Positions 1 through 5,783 of a stretch of 7,336 bases of DNA are shown here, piece after piece. A program made the translations under genes and the position numbers. Positions within the stretch are counted from its first letter, which is position 1, and each line of letters starts with the position of its first letter. The notes below the pieces were generated by a model. The model saw only the letters and a program-made list of their open reading frames with translations, searched no databases and had not been told where the DNA came from. Source of the DNA: Methanosaeta sp. NSP1 (GTDB lineage Archaea; Halobacteriota; Methanosarcinia; Methanotrichales; Methanotrichaceae); contig NOLC01000181.1 of assembly GCA_002256595.1 (NCBI GenBank), forward strand, positions 1-7,336, given 5' to 3'.

Positions 1-684
1 CAGGCCGCCCAGCAGGAAGGGATTCCACCAGTCTTCTCCCAGGGCGGAGGAGGCGGCTATTATGGAGATGTCTCTGGCTGCGGTGAGGGCCAGGGCCAGG
101 GCGGCCACATAGATAGCCAGGGCGGCCAGAAGCAGGTATTGAAACATATCCGTCCAGACTACGGCTCGAAAGCCCCCCACGCTTACATAGAGGGCCACGG
201 ATACGGCCATGATGGCCACGGCTAAGAGAGGATCTATGCCGAAGAATGTCCCCAGGACCAGCTTGAATCCTATGAAATCCGTAACCGAGAAGAGTATCAT
301 CATGATGGTCACTGCCAGGGCCACCGGAGCCCTGATCATGGGATCATATCTGATCTCCATCAGCTCGGGCTGGGTGAGAGCTGGGATATTTTTGATCCTC
401 CCCGAGATCATGGCTATGATCATCAGCCCGGCGATATTGGGAAAGACCCAGATCCAGATCGAGCCCACCCCTATGAGCAGAAACAGGCCCGTGGCCAAGA
501 GCAGTGCGCTCGCCGTGATCCATGCCGATGCCGATGAGAATCCGATGATCAAGGGACCCAGCTCCCTTCCCGCCAGCCAGAAGTCTGTGACCGATTTCTG
601 GCTGCGAGAGAAGTACAGCCCAATGCTCAGCATGATCGCGATGTATATGGCGAGGAATATCATGAATAGCGAATAAGCATCCAA
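1..684 (-). CDS. Sodium:solute symporter (SSS family), N-terminal part, cut by window edge
   Basis: The first 228 residues of a sodium-coupled membrane transporter (SSS/PutP-PanF-ActP superfamily); the rest lies beyond position 1. Seen: a first hydrophobic helix at about residues 6-25 ending in YFSR, then the family hallmark TDFWLAGRELG at 33-43, the small-residue core helix FSSASAWITASA at 49-60 (in this family it contributes to the Na+ site), and the GGFRAVVWTDMFQ loop/helix at 170-182. Further hydrophobic segments lie at about 64-95, 117-147, 152-168 and 182-203. The start is taken as TTG at 684 because MDAYSLFMIFLAIY fits the usual N-terminus of the family and a GGTGGA sequence lies just upstream; ATG at 663 would remove the conserved first residues. 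It is divergent from ilvD. The substrate (proline, pantothenate, acetate or another solute) cannot be read from this part. Family assignment is firm, substrate unknown. Confidence 0.9.
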   Translation of the reverse strand, partial: MDAYSLFMIFLAIYIAIMLSIGLYFSRSQKSVTDFWLAGRELGPLIIGFSSASAWITASALLLATGLFLLIGVGSIWIWVFPNIAGLMIIAMISGRIKNIPALTQPELMEIRYDPMIRAPVALAVTIMMILFSVTDFIGFKLVLGTFFGIDPLLAVAIMAVSVALYVSVGGFRAVVWTDMFQYLLLAALAIYVAALALALTAARDISIIAASSALGEDWWNPFLLGGL

Positions 685-800
685 GGATCGTCCACCCTGG
701 CAGGCTAGCGCCCTGCTGATATTTAATATGTTACTAGCCGAATAAGATCAGCAACTACTTAAACGGAAAAAAGGCAATAACCCGCTTTGAGGTTTCTTTG
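685..800. promoter_or_regulatory. Divergent intergenic region between symporter and ilvD
   Basis: This 116-bp AT-richer gap must hold the promoters of both flanking genes. An AT-rich stretch at 721-730 (ATTTAATATG; CATATTAAAT on the minus strand) lies about 38-46 bp upstream of the symporter TTG and could be its TATA element; on the plus strand it would give ilvD a leader of roughly 50 nt. A second weaker candidate for ilvD is ACTTAAAC at 756-763. A short imperfect hairpin (5-bp arms at 700-704 and 712-716) lies in the symporter leader. No clear operator is seen. The promoter assignments are inference from position and composition only. Confidence 0.4.
789..793 (+). promoter_or_regulatory. 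ilvD ribosome binding site
   Basis: GAGGT ends 7 nt before the ATG at 801, an ordinary Shine-Dalgarno spacing. It decides the start: an in-frame TTG at 798 directly before the ATG is only 4 nt from this site, and starting at 801 gives MRSDITKKG, the usual N-terminus of this enzyme family. Confidence 0.7.
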
Positions 801-2447
801 ATGAGGAGCGATATCACCAAAAAAGGTAATGAGAGAGCGCCTCACAGGGCTCTTTTAAAGGCCACCGGCCTATGCGATGAAGAGGTTGGCCGCCCCTTCA
901 TCGGCGTCGTCAACTCCTATAATGAGTTTATACCCGGCCACATCCATCTGGACAAGCTGGGCCAGGCGGTCAAAGCGGGCATACGCATCGCCGGAGGAGT
1001 TCCATTCGAGTTCCAGACCATTGGTGTCTGCGACGGCATAGCCATGGGGCATAAAGGAATGAATTACTCTCTGCCCAGTCGCGAACTGATCGAGGATTCC
1101 ATAGAGATCATGGCCGAGGCCCATCAGTTGGACGGACTGGTGATGATCCCATCCTGCGACAAGATCGTCCCCGGCCATATCATGGCTGCGGGAAGGCTGA
1201 ACCTGCCCACCATCGTTGTCACCGGCGGGCCCATGATGCCCGGATTTGCCTGCGACAAAGATCTGGACCTGATCAATGTCTTCGAGGGCTGGCAGGCGGG
1301 AGGCGAGGCCCTGGCCGACCTGGAGGAGATGGCCTGTCCAGGAGCTGGGTCCTGCGCCGGCCTCTTTACCGCCAATACCATGGCCTGCCTCACCGAGGCC
1401 CTGGGACTAAGCCTTCCCGGCTGCGCTACTGCACATGCAGTGGACGCGCGAAAGATCCGACTGGGCAAGCTATCCGGCATTAAGATCATGGAGCTGGTGG
1501 AGAAGAATATCACCGCCCGGCAGATAGTGACTTCTGATTCTATCGATAACGCCATCCGGGTGGACATGGCCATCGGAGGGTCCACCAATACCGTGCTTCA
1601 TATCCCGGCCATAGCTGCGGAGTTCGGCCTGGATCTGGATCTGGACCGATTCGACCAGCTCAGCCGCGAGACCCCTCATCTGGTAAACCTGAGGCCGGGA
1701 GGGCCGCACCATATACTGGACCTGGACCGGGCAGGAGGAATCCAGGCCGTGATGAGCCGGCTCTCCCCGCTGCTCTCCTTGGATGCGCTTACGGTTACGG
1801 GCAAAAAGCTGGGCGAGAACCTGGAAGCCTTCCGTCCGGTCAATCCACAGACTAATAAGGCGGTTATATCCCCACTGGACAGCCCGGTTCATGGCCAGGG
1901 TGGGATAGCCATACTGCGAGGCAGCCTGGCTCCGGAGGGGGCTGTAGTCAAGCAGACCGCGGTATCCCCGGCTATGATGAGGCATACCGGTCCAGCCCGG
2001 GTTTTCGACTCGGAGGAGGAGTCCATGGCCGGCATTGTGGGCGGCGAGGTGAAGGCTGGCGATGTGGTGATAATAAGATATGAGGGGCCCAAGGGGGGCC
2101 CAGGCATGAGGGAGACTTTAGCCCCCACCTCGGCCATAGCCGGGGCGGGCCTTTCCGAGTCAGTAGCCCTGATAACCGACGGGCGCTTCAGCGGCGGAAC
2201 GCGCGGCCCCTGCATCGGGCATGTCTCACCCGAGGCGGCGGTGGGCGGGCCCATAGCCCTGGTCGTCGATGGCGATATGATCTCCATAGACATTCCTGCC
2301 AGAAAGGTCGATCTTCTGGTCGATCCTGCCGTATTGGAGCAGAGGAGAAGGGCCTGGGTTGCGCCGGAGCCCAAGATAACCAGCGGGATCCTGGCCCGCT
2401 ACAGAAACTCGGTCACCTCTGCCAGCAGAGGCAGCGTGCTGCGATGA
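801..2447 (+). CDS. ilvD: Dihydroxy-acid dehydratase
   Basis: IlvD dehydrates 2,3-dihydroxy-isovalerate and 2,3-dihydroxy-3-methylvalerate to the 2-keto acids that lead to valine, leucine and isoleucine; it is a cytoplasmic iron-sulfur enzyme. At 548 residues it is full length for the family. Seen in order: RSDITKKG (2-9), VCDGIAMGH (76-84, Mg-binding Asp78), PSCDK (117-121, cluster Cys119 and the Asp/Lys metal site), CPGAGSCAG (179-187, cluster Cys185), GGSTNT (259-264), [11 protein letters not shown] (428-438) and DGRFSGG (460-466, with Ser464 at the position of the family's proposed catalytic base). Residues 45-47 read PGH, as in the oxygen-sensitive E. coli type, instead of the PCN of plant-type [2Fe-2S] enzymes, so a [4Fe-4S] cluster is inferred. 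It is the first gene of a likely operon; its TGA overlaps the ATG of thpR. The paralogue Edd is less likely because the sequence follows methanogen IlvD closely throughout. Confidence 0.97.
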   Translation: MRSDITKKGNERAPHRALLKATGLCDEEVGRPFIGVVNSYNEFIPGHIHLDKLGQAVKAGIRIAGGVPFEFQTIGVCDGIAMGHKGMNYSLPSRELIEDSIEIMAEAHQLDGLVMIPSCDKIVPGHIMAAGRLNLPTIVVTGGPMMPGFACDKDLDLINVFEGWQAGGEALADLEEMACPGAGSCAGLFTANTMACLTEALGLSLPGCATAHAVDARKIRLGKLSGIKIMELVEKNITARQIVTSDSIDNAIRVDMAIGGSTNTVLHIPAIAAEFGLDLDLDRFDQLSRETPHLVNLRPGGPHHILDLDRAGGIQAVMSRLSPLLSLDALTVTGKKLGENLEAFRPVNPQTNKAVISPLDSPVHGQGGIAILRGSLAPEGAVVKQTAVSPAMMRHTGPARVFDSEEESMAGIVGGEVKAGDVVIIRYEGPKGGPGMRETLAPTSAIAGAGLSESVALITDGRFSGGTRGPCIGHVSPEAAVGGPIALVVDGDMISIDIPARKVDLLVDPAVLEQRRRAWVAPEPKITSGILARYRNSVTSASRGSVLR

Positions 2448-2989
2448 GCGGCGTCAGATGCTTTGTGGCGGTGGAGCTGCCGCCTTCCATTCGCCAGGAG
2501 ATAGGGCTGCTGCACAGTCGCATCGCGACGGAGGGCTTGCGCCTGGTCCGGCCTGATCTGGTTCATATCACCCTCAAGTTCCTGGGAGATGTGCCCGAAG
2601 GGCGGGTTGATGCGGTGGCGCAAGCCCTTGGCGCTGTCAAGGCTGCACCATTTCCCGTCCGGATTAAGGGCATAGGCGCCTTTCCCGGTCGAAGCGTGCG
2701 GGTGCTCTGGCTGGGGCTGGAGGGCGACTTTCAGGAGCTGCACCGGGGAATAGAGAAGGCTTTAGAGCCCCTGGGCTTTTCCCCCGAGGAGAGGGGCTTC
2801 TCTCCCCATGTCACATTGGGCCGGGTGGGCAGCCCCAATGTAGAGATCAGCCGTCGGATTCAGTCCAGGATGTCAGAGCTCTCCGGCCTGGATCTGGGTG
2901 GCTTCACTGTAGACCGCTTTTATCTCAAGAAGAGCACTCTCACCCCGGGAGGGCCGATATACGAAGACCTGGCAGAGTTCCCTCTCTGA
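2444..2989 (+). CDS. thpR: RNA 2',3'-cyclic phosphodiesterase (2H family; formerly '2'-5' RNA ligase')
   Basis: This 181-residue protein has the two HxT motifs that define the 2H phosphoesterase superfamily: HITLKFLG at 41-48 (His41, Thr43) and HVTLGR at 122-127 (His122, Thr124). Each motif sits in one of two pseudo-symmetric lobes. Members of the ThpR branch open 2',3'-cyclic phosphates at RNA ends and can ligate tRNA halves in vitro through 2'-5' bonds; the physiological substrate in archaea is not settled. The N-terminus RCFVAVELP (5-13) and FSPHVTLGR (119-127) are typical of this branch, and the length is normal. The start ATG overlaps the ilvD stop (ATGA), implying translational coupling. 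Only 13 bp separate it from cca, a known archaeal neighbour, which supports a role in tRNA or RNA end processing. No missing catalytic residue. Confidence 0.95.
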   Translation: MSGVRCFVAVELPPSIRQEIGLLHSRIATEGLRLVRPDLVHITLKFLGDVPEGRVDAVAQALGAVKAAPFPVRIKGIGAFPGRSVRVLWLGLEGDFQELHRGIEKALEPLGFSPEERGFSPHVTLGRVGSPNVEISRRIQSRMSELSGLDLGGFTVDRFYLKKSTLTPGGPIYEDLAEFPL

Positions 2990-3002
2990 GATTCGTGAGG
3001 CG

Positions 3003-4316
3003 GTGCTGGAGCGGGTCAAGCCCAGCGCCGCAGAGAGGAAAAGGCTGCAGGATGTCTCGGCCTCACTTCTCTGCCGCATCGAGAACCTGGCACGTGAGCG
3101 CGGCCTGGAGCTCAGGGCCATGCTGGTGGGCTCAGCGGCGCGGGGCACCTGGCTGGCCGGCGATCATGATCTGGACATCTTTCTGGGCCTTGATGAAGAG
3201 GCCGATCTGGATGCTGCTCTGGAGCTGGCCAGGAGTGTGTCTTCCGATCGTCGGGAGAAATATGCCGAGCACCCTTATGTCCAGGCCCGTATAGATGGCT
3301 TTGATGTGGATCTGGTTCCATGCTATCTGGTCGATGATGCATCTCATCTGAGGTCGGCCGTGGACAGGACTCCATTTCATAACCGATATGTGGGGAAGAG
3401 AATACCCGGGCGGGAGGATGAGGTTCTTTTATTAAAGCAGTTCCTGAAGGGGACCGGGGTCTACGGCTCGGAACTCCGGGTCGGCGGCTTTTCCGGCTAC
3501 CTGGCCGAGCTGCTGGTGCTCTGCTACGGCTCTTTTGCCGCTGTGATCCAGGCTGCATCCCTCTGGAGGCCGGGGCTGAAACTGGACCTGGAGGGCCAGG
3601 GCAGGGTGGAGCAGGATGATCCTTTAGTAGTGGTCGATCCTGTGGACCCGGGAAGAAATGTGGCTGCTGCACTTACTTTGGACAAGATGCTCCAGTTCGC
3701 TGCTGCAGCACGCTCATTCATGGCCGGGCCTGATATAGATTTCTTCTTTGCCGCACCCCTCGCCCCACTCTCCGACCGGGAGATAGAGGCCCGAATAGAG
3801 GAACGGGAAACTCTGCCCTTGCTGATCGAGTTTGCCGCCCCGGATGTGGTGGAGGATGTCCTCTATCCGCAGCTTCGCAAGGCGGAAAGCTCGATAAGGG
3901 CTCTCCTGGAGCGCAAGGGCTTTTCCATTCTGCGCAGCGATGTCTGCACCTACGGCGATCGTGCCGCTTTGCTCCTGGAGATGGAGGTCTGGCAGCTTTC
4001 CAGAGCCTGCCGGCGAGAGGGGCCGCCGGTCTGGCAGGCCGATCACGTCTACCGTTTTCTGGCCGCACACCCCCAAATCCTCTCCGGCCCTTACATCAAA
4101 GAGGGCCGAGTGGTGGTGGAGGAGGAGAGGCGTTATGCCAGTGCCGCTGATCTGCTGGCAGCGGAGCTGCCCGGCCTCTCCCTGGGCCGCCATCTCTCGC
4201 CGTCCATTCGATGCGGGTACAAAATTTATATGGGTCAGGATCTTTCGGCCATAAGAGACGATGTCTATCGCATCTTCCTGGCGGAGTACTATCAGGCCAG
4301 ATTCCGCATAGCTTGA
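3003..4316 (+). CDS. cca: CCA-adding tRNA nucleotidyltransferase, archaeal class I
   Basis: The enzyme adds or repairs the 3'-terminal CCA of tRNAs from CTP and ATP without a nucleic-acid template. It has 437 residues, as usual for archaeal enzymes. Seen: the nucleotidyltransferase signature GSAARGTWLAG at 43-53 followed by DHDLDIF with the metal carboxylates Asp56 and Asp58; the third carboxylate Asp103 in FDVDLVPCY (100-108); HPYV at 90-93; DRTPFH at 121-126; LLLKQFLKGTGVYG at 142-155 and GGFSGYLAELLV at 161-172 (central domain); and VVVDPVDPGRNVAAAL at 209-224. The remainder to 437 is the tail/RNA-binding region. The start is the only standard one available: the frame is open back to a TAG at 2910 but contains no ATG, GTG or TTG before GTG 3003. 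The nearest purine-rich site (GAGG, 2997-3000) is only 2 nt away, so the exact N-terminus is less certain than the gene. Third gene of the ilvD-thpR-cca unit. Confidence 0.96.
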   Translation: MLERVKPSAAERKRLQDVSASLLCRIENLARERGLELRAMLVGSAARGTWLAGDHDLDIFLGLDEEADLDAALELARSVSSDRREKYAEHPYVQARIDGFDVDLVPCYLVDDASHLRSAVDRTPFHNRYVGKRIPGREDEVLLLKQFLKGTGVYGSELRVGGFSGYLAELLVLCYGSFAAVIQAASLWRPGLKLDLEGQGRVEQDDPLVVVDPVDPGRNVAAALTLDKMLQFAAAARSFMAGPDIDFFFAAPLAPLSDREIEARIEERETLPLLIEFAAPDVVEDVLYPQLRKAESSIRALLERKGFSILRSDVCTYGDRAALLLEMEVWQLSRACRREGPPVWQADHVYRFLAAHPQILSGPYIKEGRVVVEEERRYASAADLLAAELPGLSLGRHLSPSIRCGYKIYMGQDLSAIRDDVYRIFLAEYYQARFRIA

Positions 4317-4327
4317 AGGCCGTCCTT
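4317..4327. other. 11-bp convergent gene junction
   Basis: The cca TGA (4314-4316) and the deacetylase stop (4328-4330 on the minus strand) face each other across 11 bp. There is no room for separate terminators and no strong T-run on either strand, so at least one transcript probably ends inside the opposite gene, giving overlapping antisense 3' ends. Confidence 0.7.
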
Positions 4328-5344
4328 TCAGTCGAAGCACTCCCAGTATCTGCCCTGGATCTTCTTGACCTCATCTATTCTGCGGGCAATGCTGCTGTCA
4401 GTTCCCCTGATCTCAGGCACATCTCCGCCAAATGCCCTGATCTCGGAGACAACGGCCTCTGCCGAAGCCTTCAGGTTGTAGCCGCCTTCCAGGGTAGCTG
4501 CCACCATTCCGCGGCAGCATTTGCTGGCGATCTCTTTAACCTGGCCGGCGATGGCGCCAAAGCCCTGCGCCGTCAGGCGCATCCCGCCCAGGGGATCATC
4601 TTGATGAGGATCTTGGCCAGCCGAGATCAGGATAATATCCGGCCTGAACTCCAGGGCGATGGGCTTTAAGATCTCCCGGTAGGCCATGAGATATCCCTGA
4701 TCGCCGGTTCCCGCTGGCAGGGGGACGTTGACTGTGGCGCCCTCTGCTCCGTCCTCGCCCACCTCATCGGCCCTTCCGGTGCCGGGATAGTGGGGATGCT
4801 GATGGGTGGAGAAATATAGTACGGACGGATCAGAATAGAATATGTCATTGGTTCCATTGCCGTGATGGACATCCCAGTCCACTATGAGCACCTTTTTCAG
4901 CCCCCTGGCCTGGGCATGCCTCGCGGCAACGGCCACGTTATTGAAAATGCAAAATCCCATGCCGTGATTGACCTTGGCATGGTGCCCTGGGGGCCGCACC
5001 AGGGCAAAGGAGCTGTCGTAATCCTCCAGTACGGCATCGACCGCAGCCATGGTTCCGCCCGCGGCCGTCAGGGCGGCCTCATAGGATCTGGGAGAGAGGA
5101 AAGTATCCATATCCAGATAACCGCCGCCATGCTGGCATATGGCCTTTACCTGGTCTATATACCTCCGTCCGTGTATGGCGGCGATCTGCTCCACTGAGGC
5201 AGGCTCTGGGGTTATGAGATCGCAATCCAGCTCTTCAGATTTGATTTTCTCCAGTATGGCGGTGAGGCGCTCTTTTTTCTCGGGATGGTCTCCCGTCTCG
5301 TGCAGAAGATAGATGGGATGATAGATCAAGCCGGTTTTTAACAT
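4328..5344 (-). CDS. Histone deacetylase / acetoin utilisation (AcuC) superfamily zinc hydrolase
   Basis: A 338-residue arginase-fold Zn-dependent amidohydrolase. Seen: [20 protein letters not shown] near the N-terminus (8-27); RPPGHHA with the active-site His pair 121-122; [12 protein letters not shown] (130-141); [10 protein letters not shown] (156-165) supplying Zn ligands Asp158 and His160; [12 protein letters not shown] (179-190); SAGQD (241-245) with Zn ligand Asp245; and LEGGYN (285-290) with the transition-state Tyr289. All catalytic positions are therefore present. Family members deacetylate acetyl-lysine, acetylpolyamines or other small amides; in archaea the substrate is usually unknown, so histone or Alba deacetylation is only a possibility. 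The motif SAGQDPH differs from the common SAGFDAH of class II-like enzymes. No strong ribosome binding site precedes the ATG; a TATA-like ATATTTAAA (minus strand, 5440-5448) lies about 95 bp upstream. It converges on cca and appears monocistronic. Confidence 0.93.
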   Translation of the reverse strand: MLKTGLIYHPIYLLHETGDHPEKKERLTAILEKIKSEELDCDLITPEPASVEQIAAIHGRRYIDQVKAICQHGGGYLDMDTFLSPRSYEAALTAAGGTMAAVDAVLEDYDSSFALVRPPGHHAKVNHGMGFCIFNNVAVAARHAQARGLKKVLIVDWDVHHGNGTNDIFYSDPSVLYFSTHQHPHYPGTGRADEVGEDGAEGATVNVPLPAGTGDQGYLMAYREILKPIALEFRPDIILISAGQDPHQDDPLGGMRLTAQGFGAIAGQVKEIASKCCRGMVAATLEGGYNLKASAEAVVSEIRAFGGDVPEIRGTDSSIARRIDEVKKIQGRYWECFD

Positions 5345-5360
5345 GCCTGGATGCTATGTT

Positions 5361-5711
5361 TTATTCCCAAAAAACGGTTTTCCTCTCGTCGGGCTCAAAG
5401 CCATTCTCCCGACCATTGGCTTTCTCAGCGAGAATAGTCTTTAAATATCTGATGGTTAATGCATAAATTGAGCCTAGGAAAGCTCTTTGGCCCCCTATTG
5501 CTTTCAAGAGGGTAAGAACAGCACCCGGCTGCCGGTAGAGGACCAAAAAAGATATAATAGGGAAATACTCTATCACTACCCTATATAATCCCTTATGGGA
5601 TTTGAGGAGGGTGACGTAGCTATACATATGTCGGAGAAAAGCCAGGCCGAGATGACAAATGTGGAAATGAAGTGCCACGTCGCGTTGCATGGCGATCGAA
5701 GACTTTATTCA
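5361..5711 (-). pseudogene. Possible decayed 3' end of a membrane-associated or glycosyltransferase gene
   Basis: A minus-strand frame is open from just after a TGA at 5709-5711 to a TAA at 5361-5363; its only early ATG is at 5690, giving at most 109 residues. The peptide looks protein-like: FLRHMYSYVTLLKSHKG, then a hydrophobic stretch VVIEYFPIISFLVLYRQPG, then RAFLGSIYALTIRYLKTILAEKANGREN and a polar tail. The pattern of basic/aromatic helices around a short hydrophobic stretch recalls the C-terminal tail of GT2-type glycosyltransferases, but no catalytic motif is present and I recognise no specific family. It has no visible ribosome binding site and lies where the S-layer promoter or leader should be. 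It may be a gene remnant, a small real gene, or chance. The functional guess is weak. Confidence 0.25.
5587..5602. repeat. Perfect inverted repeat beside a TATA-like element
   Basis: AATCCC (5587-5592) and GGGATT (5597-5602) are perfect complements around the 4-nt loop TTAT. The left arm overlaps the end of the TATA-like TATATAA at 5582-5588. It could be an operator for the S-layer promoter or a small hairpin in a long leader. It is short enough to occur by chance. Confidence 0.35.
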
Positions 5712-5770
5712 GGCAATAGTTTTAAGAATACTCAGACTGTATGCTGCTGAAGTGATCGTGAAGAGAAGAT

Positions 5771-5777
5771 AGGAGGT
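5771..5777 (+). promoter_or_regulatory. Strong ribosome binding site of the S-layer gene
   Basis: AGGAGGT lies 6 nt before the ATG at 5784. It is the best Shine-Dalgarno match in the window, fitting a highly expressed surface protein, and it fixes the start codon. Confidence 0.85.
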
Positions 5778-5783
5778 TAAAAG

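Larger units (their letters stand above)
5345..5783. promoter_or_regulatory. 439-bp AT-rich intergenic region with divergent promoters
   Basis: No confident gene lies here. It must carry promoters for the deacetylase (minus strand) and the S-layer gene (plus strand). TATA-like candidates for the S-layer gene are GATATAATA at 5551-5559, preceded by a run of A that resembles a BRE, TATATAA at 5582-5588, and the weaker TTTAAGAATA at 5721-5730. The first two imply an mRNA leader of roughly 170-205 nt, the third about 30 nt. A candidate for the deacetylase is 5440-5448 on the minus strand. No tRNA-like fold, CRISPR repeat or IS end was seen. All promoter calls are inference by eye. Confidence 0.4.

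Noticed and set aside
209..676. 155-codon plus-strand open frame opposite the symporter
   Set aside because: It is antisense to a clear SSS-family coding sequence, has no family resemblance, and is rich in Met/Ser/Ile as expected from the complement of membrane-helix codons.
1470..1985. Long minus-strand open frames inside ilvD (also 870-1178, 1124-1588, 1889-2374)
   Set aside because: They lie opposite an intact, highly conserved enzyme and show no recognisable domain or ribosome binding site.
3112..3672. 186-codon minus-strand open frame inside cca
   Set aside because: Its Pro/Arg/Ser-rich composition is typical of a shadow frame in GC-rich DNA; the sense strand encodes a complete CCA enzyme with all motifs.
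4211..4669. 152-codon plus-strand frame across the cca/deacetylase junction
   Set aside because: It overlaps the ends of two real genes in other frames, has no recognisable motif, and reads as low-information sequence.
5700..5783. Possible small RNA or tRNA just before the S-layer gene
   Set aside because: No cloverleaf, CCA end or stable stem-loop could be made by eye; the stretch is better explained as promoter or leader.
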